Shown: positions 1-6,686 of the stretch, piece by piece
Layout of the letters: the number at the start of each line of letters is the position of its first letter
Numbering within the stretch: the stretch's first letter is position 1
NCBI GenBank assembly: GCA_011056825.1
Contig: DSBH01000152.1
Coordinates: forward strand, 1-8,876
Reading direction: 5' to 3'
DNA length: 8,876 nucleotides
DNA from: Deltaproteobacteria bacterium
GTDB taxonomy: Bacteria; Desulfobacterota; Syntrophia; Syntrophales; UBA2210
The notes under the pieces: generated by a model
Seen by the model: only the letters and a program-made list of their open reading frames with translations
The model's database searches: none
What the model was told of the DNA's origin: nothing
Translations under genes and position numbers: made by a program

Positions 1-193
1 GAACATCTTCAATGGACGGATAAAACCGGACATTCCGGAACTCACCTCCTTTGGGGTTAATGCCGGCGATGCGCCCCGCGAATTCTGACTGTTGCAACGT
101 CGCGATCAGCAGGGCGCCAGGTTTGAACGGGTCTGCCGAGGCTCCGAATATGGCGATGCTTTTCGCATCCATTACCTCTTTCACCGATCTCAT
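1..193 (-). CDS. Acyl-CoA synthetase (NDP-forming), CoA-binding domain, N-terminal part only
   Basis: The gene runs off the left edge; only the first 64 codons are present. After a short lead (MRSVKEVMDAKS) comes a Rossmann-type CoA-binding domain: IAIFGASADPFKPG at about residues 13-26, then GRIAGINPKGGEF at about 40-52 and YPSIEDV at about 58-64. This is the classic start of the ADP/GDP-forming acetyl/acyl-CoA synthetase family (AcdA/SucD-like CoA_binding_2 fold), which interconverts acyl-CoA and free acid with substrate-level ATP formation in the cytoplasm. Bacterial members are usually about 700 aa with alpha and beta parts fused, but the rest lies outside the window. The start at 193 is supported by a strong Shine-Dalgarno sequence (AGGAGGG on the minus strand at about 203-209). 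It is divergent from the permease. Substrate (acetate, propionate, aryl acid) cannot be told from this piece. Confidence 0.88.
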   Translation of the reverse strand, partial: MRSVKEVMDAKSIAIFGASADPFKPGALLIATLQQSEFAGRIAGINPKGGEFRNVRFYPSIEDV

Positions 194-246
194 TGAAAGA
201 GTCCCTCCTTTGAGCGGGCGTTGTAAGTCTTCTGAATAGGCATTCT

Positions 247-274
247 CTTAAATGCAGGTGTCTCCGAAAGTCAA
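247..274 (-). promoter_or_regulatory. Candidate promoter for the acyl-CoA synthetase gene
   Basis: On the minus strand a TTGACT -35 element (274-269, five of six consensus positions) is followed after 16 bases by TTTAAG (252-247, four of six). This would start transcription near 240, about 47 bases before the start codon. The -35 lies between the arms of an imperfect inverted repeat (GGCGG 275-279 / CCGCC 287-291, with flanking CTCCG 262-266 / CGGAG 291-295). Sequence match only. Confidence 0.35.
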
Positions 275-337
275 GGCGGAAGTGGACCGCCGGAGTTTCC
301 CTATTTCGTTTGCTTTCGGGCGTATACTGGGATAAAT

Positions 338-343
338 TATAAT
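338..343 (+). promoter_or_regulatory. Candidate -10 element for the leader ORF and permease
   Basis: A perfect TATAAT lies at 338-343 and would place the start of transcription near 350, directly in front of the leader ORF ribosome site (AAGG at 353-356). No convincing -35 lies at 17 bases: TTCGGG at 315-320 is poor, and TTGCTT at 310-315 is 22 bases away. A second -10-like TATACT sits at 323-328. An activator-dependent promoter would fit the weak -35, but this is inference. Confidence 0.4.
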
Positions 344-362
344 AAAAACATGAAGGTATTGG

Positions 363-449
363 ATGATGATTAACCATCGGCGCGACCGGGAAACGGCAGA
401 AGAATCGACTGCAGATGTTTCGTTCCGGTTGGGGGAAACGAGTACATGA
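363..449 (+). CDS. Possible 28-aa leader peptide overlapping the permease start
   Basis: A short ORF begins with two tandem ATG codons (MMINHRRDRE...), preceded by AAGG six bases upstream, and ends ...FRLGETST. It is hydrophilic and charged, with no membrane segment or signal. Its stop TGA (447-449) overlaps the permease ATG (446-448) as ATGA, the arrangement typical of translational coupling. With the TATAAT at 338-343 it would be the first thing translated on the message. No run of a single amino acid marks it as a classical attenuation leader. It may be a coupling leader, a tiny protein or chance; the good ribosome site plus exact ATGA overlap are the reasons to list it. Confidence 0.4.
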   Translation: MMINHRRDRETAEESTADVSFRLGETST

Positions 450-2248
450 CCGTCCAGATCGCACTGTTCTTCCTGGTGCTTGCCGCCGCGGTTTATCTGT
501 TCGTCAGTGAAAAGCTTCGGGTTGACGTGGTTGCCATCCTCGTGATGGTCACGCTTCCCTGGCTGGGGCTGGTGGAACCCGCCGACGCCTTCAGCGGCCT
601 GGCGAGCAACGCCGTGATCGCTCTTATAGCCATCATGATTCTTGGGCATGGCGTTGACCGGTCCGGCGCTCTGAACTGGATTATCAATTTTATCGTGTCG
701 ATGACAAGCGACCATCGTGACCGGCTCGTATTGTTCGTGACGACGACCGTGGGCGCCGTTTCCGCCTTTATGCAGAACGTGGGCGCCGCCGCGCTTTTTT
801 TGCCCGCTGTCCTGAAAATTTCCAGGAGAACAGGAATGCCTGCTTCACGCCTGCTCATGCCCATGGGGTTCGCCGCTATCCTGGGGGGCAACCTGACCAT
901 GGTCGGATCGACGCCCCTGCTGATGTTGAACGATCTTCTCCGACACGGGGGAGTAAGTGATTTCAGGTTGTTCAGTGTGGCTCCCGTAGGCGTGGTACTG
1001 GTAGTCGCGGGGGCGCTCTACTTTTTTTTCTTCGGCAGGTCGGTCCTGCCCGGCGTTAAAAAGAAAAAACACTTGCAGCCGCCGATGAGCATTCAGCAGA
1101 TGCTCATCGAACGATGGCGGATTCCAACGACGATTTACCGGTGCCGCATTCCCAAGGAAAGCCCGTTGGCGGGGAAAACACGCGAGGATTCAGAAATGTG
1201 GACGGAGTATCGTGTGTACCTCCTCGCGCTGGCGGATGGTGAAGACGTTCTTTACGCTCCCTGGCGGCATACTCCTTTCGCCGCCGGACAGGTGCTGACG
1301 TTGCTGGGCGAGGAACCGGACCTTGAACGATTCGTCAATGATTTCGAATTAATGTTCAAAAAAGAAGACAGGCCCTTTGAACAACTGGAAGAAACGGACC
1401 AGGTGGGTTTTGCCGAAATGGTCATTCCGGTGGAGTCGCCCTGCGTGGGGAAAACGATACGCGACATATCCATTCGCAAGACTTACGGTGTTGAACCTAT
1501 CATGCTTTTCAGCGGCGACCGGAAGCAACGGGGAGATTTTTCAGACGAACCCCTCGAGAGAGGCAACGTTATTATCGTTCATGGCCGATGGCGGCAGATC
1601 CGGGCCATGGCGGACGGAATTCATTTTATGCTGATAACACCAATCGAACTGGCCCACGAAGTGAAACATCCACGCCCCGCAGTGGCGCTTCTCTGTTTCG
1701 TCGGCGCCGTTGCACTGGCCGCGTCGGGCGTTCCCATCGCCCTGGGGCTTCTGACGGGGGCGCTTGCCATGATACTGTTCAGAATCGTTCCTGTCGATGA
1801 GGCCTACCGGGCCGTCGACTGGAAAACCATTTTTCTTCTGGCGGGATTGATCCCCCTGGGGGCGGCCATGAATCACACCGGCGCATCCGGGTTGCTGGCG
1901 TCGGTCATGGCGGGAATTCTGGAAGGTGCGCCACCGCTTGCAGTTTTTGTATCATTCGGTCTGCTTGCAACATTACTGGGACTGTTCATATCGAACGTTG
2001 CCGCTACGATTATTCTGGTTCCCCTGGTGATTGCCGTCGCGGCGCCGCTGGGTGTTTCGCCCCGGGCGCTCGCTCTTCTGGTGGCTCTGTGTTCATCCAA
2101 CACATTTATGCTTCCCACCAACCAGGTCAACGCCCTGGTCATGTCGCCGGGAGGTTACAGGAACGCCGATTATCTCAGGGCCGGCGCGGCCGTGACGGTA
2201 TTTTTCCTTGTAACAGCGGTCGCGTTTGTCTATTTCTTTCGCTGGTAA
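446..2248 (+). CDS. DASS/SLC13-family permease with two RCK_C (TrkA_C) domains
   Basis: Inner-membrane transporter of 600 aa, the usual length for the SAC1/YfbS-like branch of the divalent anion:sodium symporter superfamily. Residues 1-200 hold the first set of membrane helices. Residues about 205-405 are a cytoplasmic loop with two RCK_C/TrkA_C domains (about 228-303 and 320-400; for example IPKESPLAGKT at 235-245 and SPCVGKTIRDI at 331-341). Residues 411-600 hold the second helix set. Substrate-site motifs are recognisable but degenerate: FMQNVGAA (108-115) and FISNVAAT (514-521) replace the canonical SNT pair, and GSTPLLMLN (154-162) replaces the usual GTSTNL-type loop. The end, LPTNQVNALVMSPGGYRNADYLRAG spread over 556-580, is typical of the family. 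The substrate (sulfate, another oxyanion or a dicarboxylate) cannot be assigned. The start is chosen for GGGG upstream and the ATGA overlap with a leader ORF. The next plus-strand gene begins 170 bases after the stop. Confidence 0.85.
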   Translation: MTVQIALFFLVLAAAVYLFVSEKLRVDVVAILVMVTLPWLGLVEPADAFSGLASNAVIALIAIMILGHGVDRSGALNWIINFIVSMTSDHRDRLVLFVTTTVGAVSAFMQNVGAAALFLPAVLKISRRTGMPASRLLMPMGFAAILGGNLTMVGSTPLLMLNDLLRHGGVSDFRLFSVAPVGVVLVVAGALYFFFFGRSVLPGVKKKKHLQPPMSIQQMLIERWRIPTTIYRCRIPKESPLAGKTREDSEMWTEYRVYLLALADGEDVLYAPWRHTPFAAGQVLTLLGEEPDLERFVNDFELMFKKEDRPFEQLEETDQVGFAEMVIPVESPCVGKTIRDISIRKTYGVEPIMLFSGDRKQRGDFSDEPLERGNVIIVHGRWRQIRAMADGIHFMLITPIELAHEVKHPRPAVALLCFVGAVALAASGVPIALGLLTGALAMILFRIVPVDEAYRAVDWKTIFLLAGLIPLGAAMNHTGASGLLASVMAGILEGAPPLAVFVSFGLLATLLGLFISNVAATIILVPLVIAVAAPLGVSPRALALLVALCSSNTFMLPTNQVNALVMSPGGYRNADYLRAGAAVTVFFLVTAVAFVYFFRW

Positions 2249-2253
2249 TGAAC

Positions 2254-2282
2254 GCGGGGCAACGGAATGCCCCGCCATTCCG
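2254..2282 (+). terminator. Two overlapping alternative hairpins after the permease
   Basis: Six bases after the permease stop, GCGGGGCA (2254-2261) pairs perfectly with TGCCCCGC (2268-2275) around the loop ACGGAA. Overlapping it, CGGAATG (2263-2269) pairs perfectly with CATTCCG (2276-2282). The two folds exclude each other. Neither is followed by a T-run, so this is not a canonical intrinsic terminator; it could be a 3'-end stabiliser, a Rho-dependent end, or a switch ahead of the kinase gene. Confidence 0.45.
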
Positions 2283-2418
2283 GGAGGGTAAGATAAATAA
2301 ATAAAATATTTAAGATTTAACATGCCGATGCCGAATATTCTATTAGGGTTCTTGCGTCGCTGTTTAAAACACGCATGTCGTGGATAAACACCGGCAAGAT
2401 GAAAAGCGGGATGTTGTA

Positions 2419-5052
2419 ATGAACAACCGTAATATTGGCGCCTTGAGAGCCGGTGAGATGAGGCTGGTACTGGAAAGTTCCTTGATGTTTATGGAACTTT
2501 CGGATTGTGAAGAGATATGCCTATGCACGGTTCGTTGCCTGAAGAAGTATTTTGATAAAGAGACAGCAGTGGTAGTCGCGCTCCGCCGCGACGGTGTGGA
2601 AACACTGGAAGTAAAGGCTGCGGCGGGAGAGGGCGATCCCGCAGCCGCGTTCTATCCGGATGCCGGCGGAAACAGTTTGCCGCAAGTCATAAACGATCCT
2701 TTTCAGGGAATCCCTTCAAATAGATCGCCGGTACTGTTCGCATGGCCGGCGGAAGAGCTGTTTTCATCCAGTTCGCCGCCGGTTCTTGTCGACGGCGGAA
2801 ATCCCCCTCCCTTTGTGTACGCGTTTCCGCTGGTGAGCCGGGAGCGGAATCTCGGTGCCGTCATTAGCATGGCACGAAAAGAACTCTCGCCGGCCGAACA
2901 GGAGGTGACAGTGCTCCTGGCCTATTACGCCGCGACTTCCATTGCCCGGGCGGACGATGCGAGAACGCGCGAAATCATAGAGGACCATCACCAAAGCATA
3001 ATGGGTGGTATTCATGACGCGGTCATGATTTTTGATGAGAACAACCGCCTTTTGTTCGCGAATCCGGCGGCCCGGAATATGTTCGGATTCGGCGATCCGG
3101 AAACGAGAGACAGGCAGCCGCTCGTCCGGCGTTTCAGCCGCGAGGCAATCGCAACCATTGAGCGGGATTTCGAAAAAGTACGCCGGGGAAAGGGGGGATA
3201 CCTAAGACGGTACAGGGGATTTGGACAGGACGGCAAAGAAGTATGGATTGAGGGATTGGGTGACCTGATTTCGTATAATGATTCTTCCGCTGTCCTGGTC
3301 GTGCTCCGCGATATAACCGGCCGTGTCGAGGCTGAACAAAAGTTGCACGAGGTACAGGAAAAATACGAGCTGGTATTGGAAAGCATCGAAGAGGGGTATT
3401 TCGAAACTGATCTTGCGGGGAAACCCGCGTTCTGTAACGACGTGATACCTCGCATGCACCGAATCACCAAAGATGAGTATTTTCGAATGACGTACCGGGA
3501 TTACATGACGCCCGACAGTGCAAAGATGATATCCGAGGAATTCGGAGAACTTTATAGAACAGGCGTGCCAAGGGTTTCGCGTGAATACGAGGTGACAACC
3601 GGGGACGGTACCCGCATGGTTCATGAACTTTCCGCATCGCTCATTCGAGACGCTTCAGGCAAACCGACCGGCTTCAGGGGCGTCGTGCGGGATATAACGG
3701 AGAAGAAACTGACCGAACGCGCCCTGGCCGCGAGCGAAAAACGATACCGCACTATACTGGAAAACGCGGGAACCGCCCTCATCGTTGTTGAATATGACGT
3801 TATCACGTATGCCAACGCGGAATTTGAAACCTTGTCGGGTTACTCTCGTGCTGAGATCGAAGGAAATATGACCTGGCGGGATTTTATTCATTCCGACAAC
3901 CATGAACGACTCGAAGAAGAAGTTGCCCGCTACGTCCAAGATCCCTCGATCAGGATTCGCAACATCTCAGTATGTCTGGTAACAAAATCAGGCGAACCAC
4001 GAGATGTTGACATCAGTATCAGCTGGATTCGCGGCACGAGATCAACCCTCGCTTCGTTCAGTGACATGACGGAATACAAAAAACTCGAGAAACAAATCAT
4101 CGAGGCCCAGAAGCTCGAAGCCATCGGAACACTGGCAGGCGGCATAGCGCACAATTTCAACAACCTGCTTATGGGTATCCAGGGAAACGCCTCGCTCGTG
4201 CTCATGGATTTTGAGACGGCTCATCCACATTACGCGAGACTCAAGAAAATAGAGGAACATGTCAGGGTGGGCGCCAGGCTGACCTCGCAGTTGTTGGGAT
4301 TCGCCAGAGGCGGAAAGTACGAGACCGTGCCGACGGACCTGGCGGTCCTGGTTGACAGGGTTGTACGCATGTTTGAAAGCACCAGAAAAGATATTCATAT
4401 TCATCGGAAGTACGAGAATGATTTTTACCGTTCCGAAGTTGACCAGGTGCAGATCGAGCAGGTCGTTTTGAATATTCTGGTAAACGCCGGGCAGGCAATG
4501 CCGGGCGGCGGCGATATTACGATCACCATGAAAAATGTTGATCATGAAGGCGACCAGGCGGCGCCCGCGGGACCCTATGTAAGCATATCCATAGAAGACA
4601 GCGGTACGGGAATGGACACGGCGACAAAAGAACATATATTTGAACCTTTTTTCAGCACCCGGACCCTGGATCGCGGGAGGTCCGGCGGCTTGGGACTTGC
4701 GTCCGCCTACGGTATCGTAAGAAACCATGGGGGATGGATAACTGTAGACACGGAACCGGCGCGGGGTACGGTGTTACACGTATTCCTGCCGGCTTTGGCG
4801 GATAAGATAAACCTGGAACACGAACACGGCGACGTTCCTCGCATTCTTCGGGGGACCGAGCGGGTAATGATTATCGATGACGAAAAAATGGTGCTGGACG
4901 TGGGAAGCGAAATTCTGCGGACGCTGGGCTACGAGGTTGTCACTGCCGCACACGGGAGCGAGGCCCTTGACGTACTGCGACGCGATCCCCTGGCGATAGA
5001 CTTGATCGTGCTTGACATGATCATGCCCGGTATGAGCGGCACAGGTGTATGA
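2419..5052 (+). CDS. Soluble hybrid histidine kinase (GAF, three PAS, HisKA, HATPase, truncated receiver)
   Basis: Cytoplasmic sensor kinase with no membrane helix. Counting from the alternative GTG start at 2380 (subtract 13 for ATG 2419): GAF-like domain about 25-190; PAS 1 about 200-318 (ends VLRDITGR); PAS 2 about 325-442 (ends VVRDITEKK); PAS 3 about 450-570; HisKA with LAGGIAHNFNNLL, phospho-acceptor His591; HATPase with N-box NILVNAGQAM, EDSGTGMD, FEPFFST and GGLGLASAYGIV; then a receiver start with IIDDE (831-835) and LIVLDMIMPGMSG, acceptor Asp879. The usual GGIAHDFNN has Asn after the His here. The frame hits TGA eleven codons after Asp879, and the rest of the receiver continues in the +1 frame (5045-5221), so this copy is frameshifted. 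ATG 2419 is preferred (GGGA at 2408-2411); GTG 2380 has no visible ribosome site. Signal and target unknown. Confidence 0.88.
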   Translation: MNNRNIGALRAGEMRLVLESSLMFMELSDCEEICLCTVRCLKKYFDKETAVVVALRRDGVETLEVKAAAGEGDPAAAFYPDAGGNSLPQVINDPFQGIPSNRSPVLFAWPAEELFSSSSPPVLVDGGNPPPFVYAFPLVSRERNLGAVISMARKELSPAEQEVTVLLAYYAATSIARADDARTREIIEDHHQSIMGGIHDAVMIFDENNRLLFANPAARNMFGFGDPETRDRQPLVRRFSREAIATIERDFEKVRRGKGGYLRRYRGFGQDGKEVWIEGLGDLISYNDSSAVLVVLRDITGRVEAEQKLHEVQEKYELVLESIEEGYFETDLAGKPAFCNDVIPRMHRITKDEYFRMTYRDYMTPDSAKMISEEFGELYRTGVPRVSREYEVTTGDGTRMVHELSASLIRDASGKPTGFRGVVRDITEKKLTERALAASEKRYRTILENAGTALIVVEYDVITYANAEFETLSGYSRAEIEGNMTWRDFIHSDNHERLEEEVARYVQDPSIRIRNISVCLVTKSGEPRDVDISISWIRGTRSTLASFSDMTEYKKLEKQIIEAQKLEAIGTLAGGIAHNFNNLLMGIQGNASLVLMDFETAHPHYARLKKIEEHVRVGARLTSQLLGFARGGKYETVPTDLAVLVDRVVRMFESTRKDIHIHRKYENDFYRSEVDQVQIEQVVLNILVNAGQAMPGGGDITITMKNVDHEGDQAAPAGPYVSISIEDSGTGMDTATKEHIFEPFFSTRTLDRGRSGGLGLASAYGIVRNHGGWITVDTEPARGTVLHVFLPALADKINLEHEHGDVPRILRGTERVMIIDDEKMVLDVGSEILRTLGYEVVTAAHGSEALDVLRRDPLAIDLIVLDMIMPGMSGTGV

Positions 5053-5221
5053 AAAAATCAGGGAAATCTCTTCGACGGTCAGAGTGCTCCTTGCAAGCGG
5101 GCACAGTCTTGACGGAGAGGCCGTGAAAAACCTCGATCACAATCATACCGGCTTCATTCAGAAACCTTTTGATGTTCAGGCGTTGTCGAAGGCGGTGCGG
5201 GAGCTTCTCGGCGGTCGTTGA
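5045..5221 (+). pseudogene. Out-of-frame C-terminal half of the kinase's receiver domain
   Basis: Read one base later than the kinase frame, this stretch gives VYEKIREISSTVRVLLASG, then ...HTGFIQKPFDVQALSKAVRELLGGR and a TGA. That is the second half of a CheY-like receiver: the beta4 Ser (LLASG) and the beta5 Lys-Pro (QKPF) are both intact. It joins the preceding frame (…MPGMSGTGV) with no lost helix. The +1 frame is open only from 5036, so the shift must lie between 5036 and 5049. Aligned with receivers such as SGLEVLERLR, the best ancestral reading is GGT GTG TAT GAA, meaning loss of one GT from a short GT repeat. Alternatives are a sequencing error or recoding. It has no credible start or ribosome site of its own. 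Confidence 0.85.
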
Positions 5222-5262
5222 CGGGAAAGCTCGTCCACAACCGTGATAAAGAGAAAGATGAT

Positions 5263-5304
5263 AAAAAAACGGACCGAGAACGTTTGTTCCCGGCCCGTTT
5301 TTTT
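5263..5304. terminator. Bidirectional intrinsic terminator between convergent genes
   Basis: A seven-A run (5263-5269) leads into a 14-position stem (5268-5281 with 5286-5299, loop GTTT, two A/C mismatches), followed by a seven-T run (5298-5304). Because both strands have a U-tract after the stem, it can end transcription of the kinase from the left and of the dCache/c-subunit unit from the right. It lies 41 bases after the receiver stop and 17 bases beyond the stop of the dCache gene. Confidence 0.9.
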
Positions 5305-5321
5305 ATAAGTCCGGACTCCCG

Positions 5322-6626
5322 TTAGTCGTCGTCATCGTCGTAGTCGGGTGGATTCAGCGATTCCTCGGGCACTTCCGCTTCGATCGAACGGGTGATGCCC
5401 CGCGCGAGAATCCAGGAAATGAGGAAGAGCAGCACAATGGCGATGACAATGACAAGAATAGCCGTCGTCATCCAGGCGCGTGCCTCCTCATCGATTTTCT
5501 CGGCAGCCGCGATGGTTTCTTCGTTGAATTTGTCAACGTTAACCGTCAGCGCTACCCAGCCGAAGCCGCCCGGTTCGGGGAACATCCGCGAGGTATAGCT
5601 GATAGGCGCATAAGCGACGATTTTCTGGTGACCCGCGAAGGTGTACACCTTGATTCCGGAATTTCCTGCCGCCGCGTCTTCCGCGATGGCGGGCAATTCA
5701 GGATCAATAAAGCCCATGAGCGGAATATTCAGCACTTCCTCGCCCCGGCTGTTCATTTCATCCATTGTTTCCTTCGTGATCGGCGGGACGGGTGTACCGT
5801 CCGGATAGAGCCCCGCGACGTGGGAATCAATGGGATGGGAAATAACAAAACCTCTATAATCAACCATGTAAGCGTAATTTCCCGTCGACGCGTCAGCCTC
5901 GTAGACGAGCGCCGTTTCCGTGGGAATGATGTTGTCCGTGAATTTTGCCAGGTGTCGCGCATCGAGAGCCAGAGTTACCAGCCCCGAAAATCCCTGCTGA
6001 TCAAAGAGCGGCGTGGCGACGCGAACGATCCCTTCAAGCCGTTTACCCGCTTCGAAAGAATCGCGGTCCACGTACCACCCGGTAACGGGCGACATGTACA
6101 CCTCCGCCTTGTCAAGCTTCTGGACAAGCGAGAAGTACTCTTCCGATTTGTAGGTGGTATTGGCGGGATCGCTGACATTCACCAGCTCGGATTCGGGAAC
6201 CACCTCCCCGTCGACGATTTTTACCAGTTCGTTTCCCTCACGGTCGACGAGAGCCATTTCCTTGTAAAGAGGAACGAGAATTTTTGAAACCGTTCCGTTT
6301 CTCTTTACCGGAAGAGCCTGGCGGTTCTTGTCGACGAACTCCTGATAAGCTTCAGGAGTCTCGGGAATAATCGTGGCAACCAGCGCATCCTTTTCAACCT
6401 GCCGCAGAAAATCGGCGACATTATTGGCCGTTGATACGGCCCGGGCCTCCAGGGTTTGCTGGAATTTTTCGTCGAGGGCCGAGATGGTCCTTATCTTTGA
6501 CGTGTCCCCTAACTGTAAAATGCTGTTGGCGATAAAAAAAGCCATTAATACCAAGGGGATGACGATAAGCAGGAAAAAAAGTCTCGATACTGTGAAAAAC
6601 TGCTTACCATTTTCATTTTTTGTCAT
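5322..6626 (-). CDS. Membrane-anchored dCache sensor without output domain, poly-Asp tail
   Basis: Protein of 434 aa. Residues 14-36 form a transmembrane anchor (RLFFLLIVIPLVLMAFF...), about 40-385 a large periplasmic double-Cache (PDC) ligand-binding domain, and 386-408 a second transmembrane helix. Cache landmarks include ALVDREGNELVKI (125-137), YMSPVTGWY (177-185), IVRVATPLFDQQGFSGLV (200-217), YMVDYRGFVISHP (253-265), KIVAYAPI (335-342) and GFGWVALTVNVDKF (354-367). After helix 2 the sequence ILARGITRSIEAE looks like the first turn of a HAMP domain, but the protein then stops with NPPDYDDDDD. There is no HAMP helix pair, methyl-accepting, kinase or GGDEF domain. It may report ligand binding through a partner. 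Start at 6626 is backed by GGGGGAGA eight bases upstream. It lies 60 bases after the c-subunit gene with no terminator between, so the two are probably cotranscribed. The ligand is unknown. Confidence 0.85.
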   Translation of the reverse strand: MTKNENGKQFFTVSRLFFLLIVIPLVLMAFFIANSILQLGDTSKIRTISALDEKFQQTLEARAVSTANNVADFLRQVEKDALVATIIPETPEAYQEFVDKNRQALPVKRNGTVSKILVPLYKEMALVDREGNELVKIVDGEVVPESELVNVSDPANTTYKSEEYFSLVQKLDKAEVYMSPVTGWYVDRDSFEAGKRLEGIVRVATPLFDQQGFSGLVTLALDARHLAKFTDNIIPTETALVYEADASTGNYAYMVDYRGFVISHPIDSHVAGLYPDGTPVPPITKETMDEMNSRGEEVLNIPLMGFIDPELPAIAEDAAAGNSGIKVYTFAGHQKIVAYAPISYTSRMFPEPGGFGWVALTVNVDKFNEETIAAAEKIDEEARAWMTTAILVIVIAIVLLFLISWILARGITRSIEAEVPEESLNPPDYDDDDD

Positions 6627-6686
6627 TGTGATCTCCCCCTACCTCGTTGTGTTCTGGCGACGTGCCGGTTTAACGCACCCTTTTTA

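Noticed and set aside
57..464. 135-aa open frame on the minus strand
   Set aside because: It overlaps the well-supported acyl-CoA synthetase start in another frame and the divergent control region, with no family features.
2380..2418. GTG at 2380 as the kinase start
   Set aside because: No Shine-Dalgarno sequence precedes it; ATG 2419 has a weak GGGA at suitable spacing. It remains possible.
2375..2419. 14-codon ORF (MSWINTGKMKSGML) with TAATG overlap to the kinase ATG
   Set aside because: No ribosome site precedes it and it is very short; the overlap could be chance. Noted only because it resembles the leader arrangement at 363-449.
4042..4728. 228-aa open frame on the minus strand
   Set aside because: It lies wholly opposite the HisKA/HATPase part of the kinase, has no recognisable family features, and is a shadow of that frame.
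5045..5221. Independent small response-regulator fragment gene
   Set aside because: It lacks the first half of a receiver, a credible start and a ribosome site; it is better explained as the frameshifted end of the kinase.
5628..6287. 219-aa open frame on the plus strand
   Set aside because: It is antisense to the dCache coding sequence, whose family motifs and ribosome site are clear; composition is His/Arg-rich as expected of a shadow.
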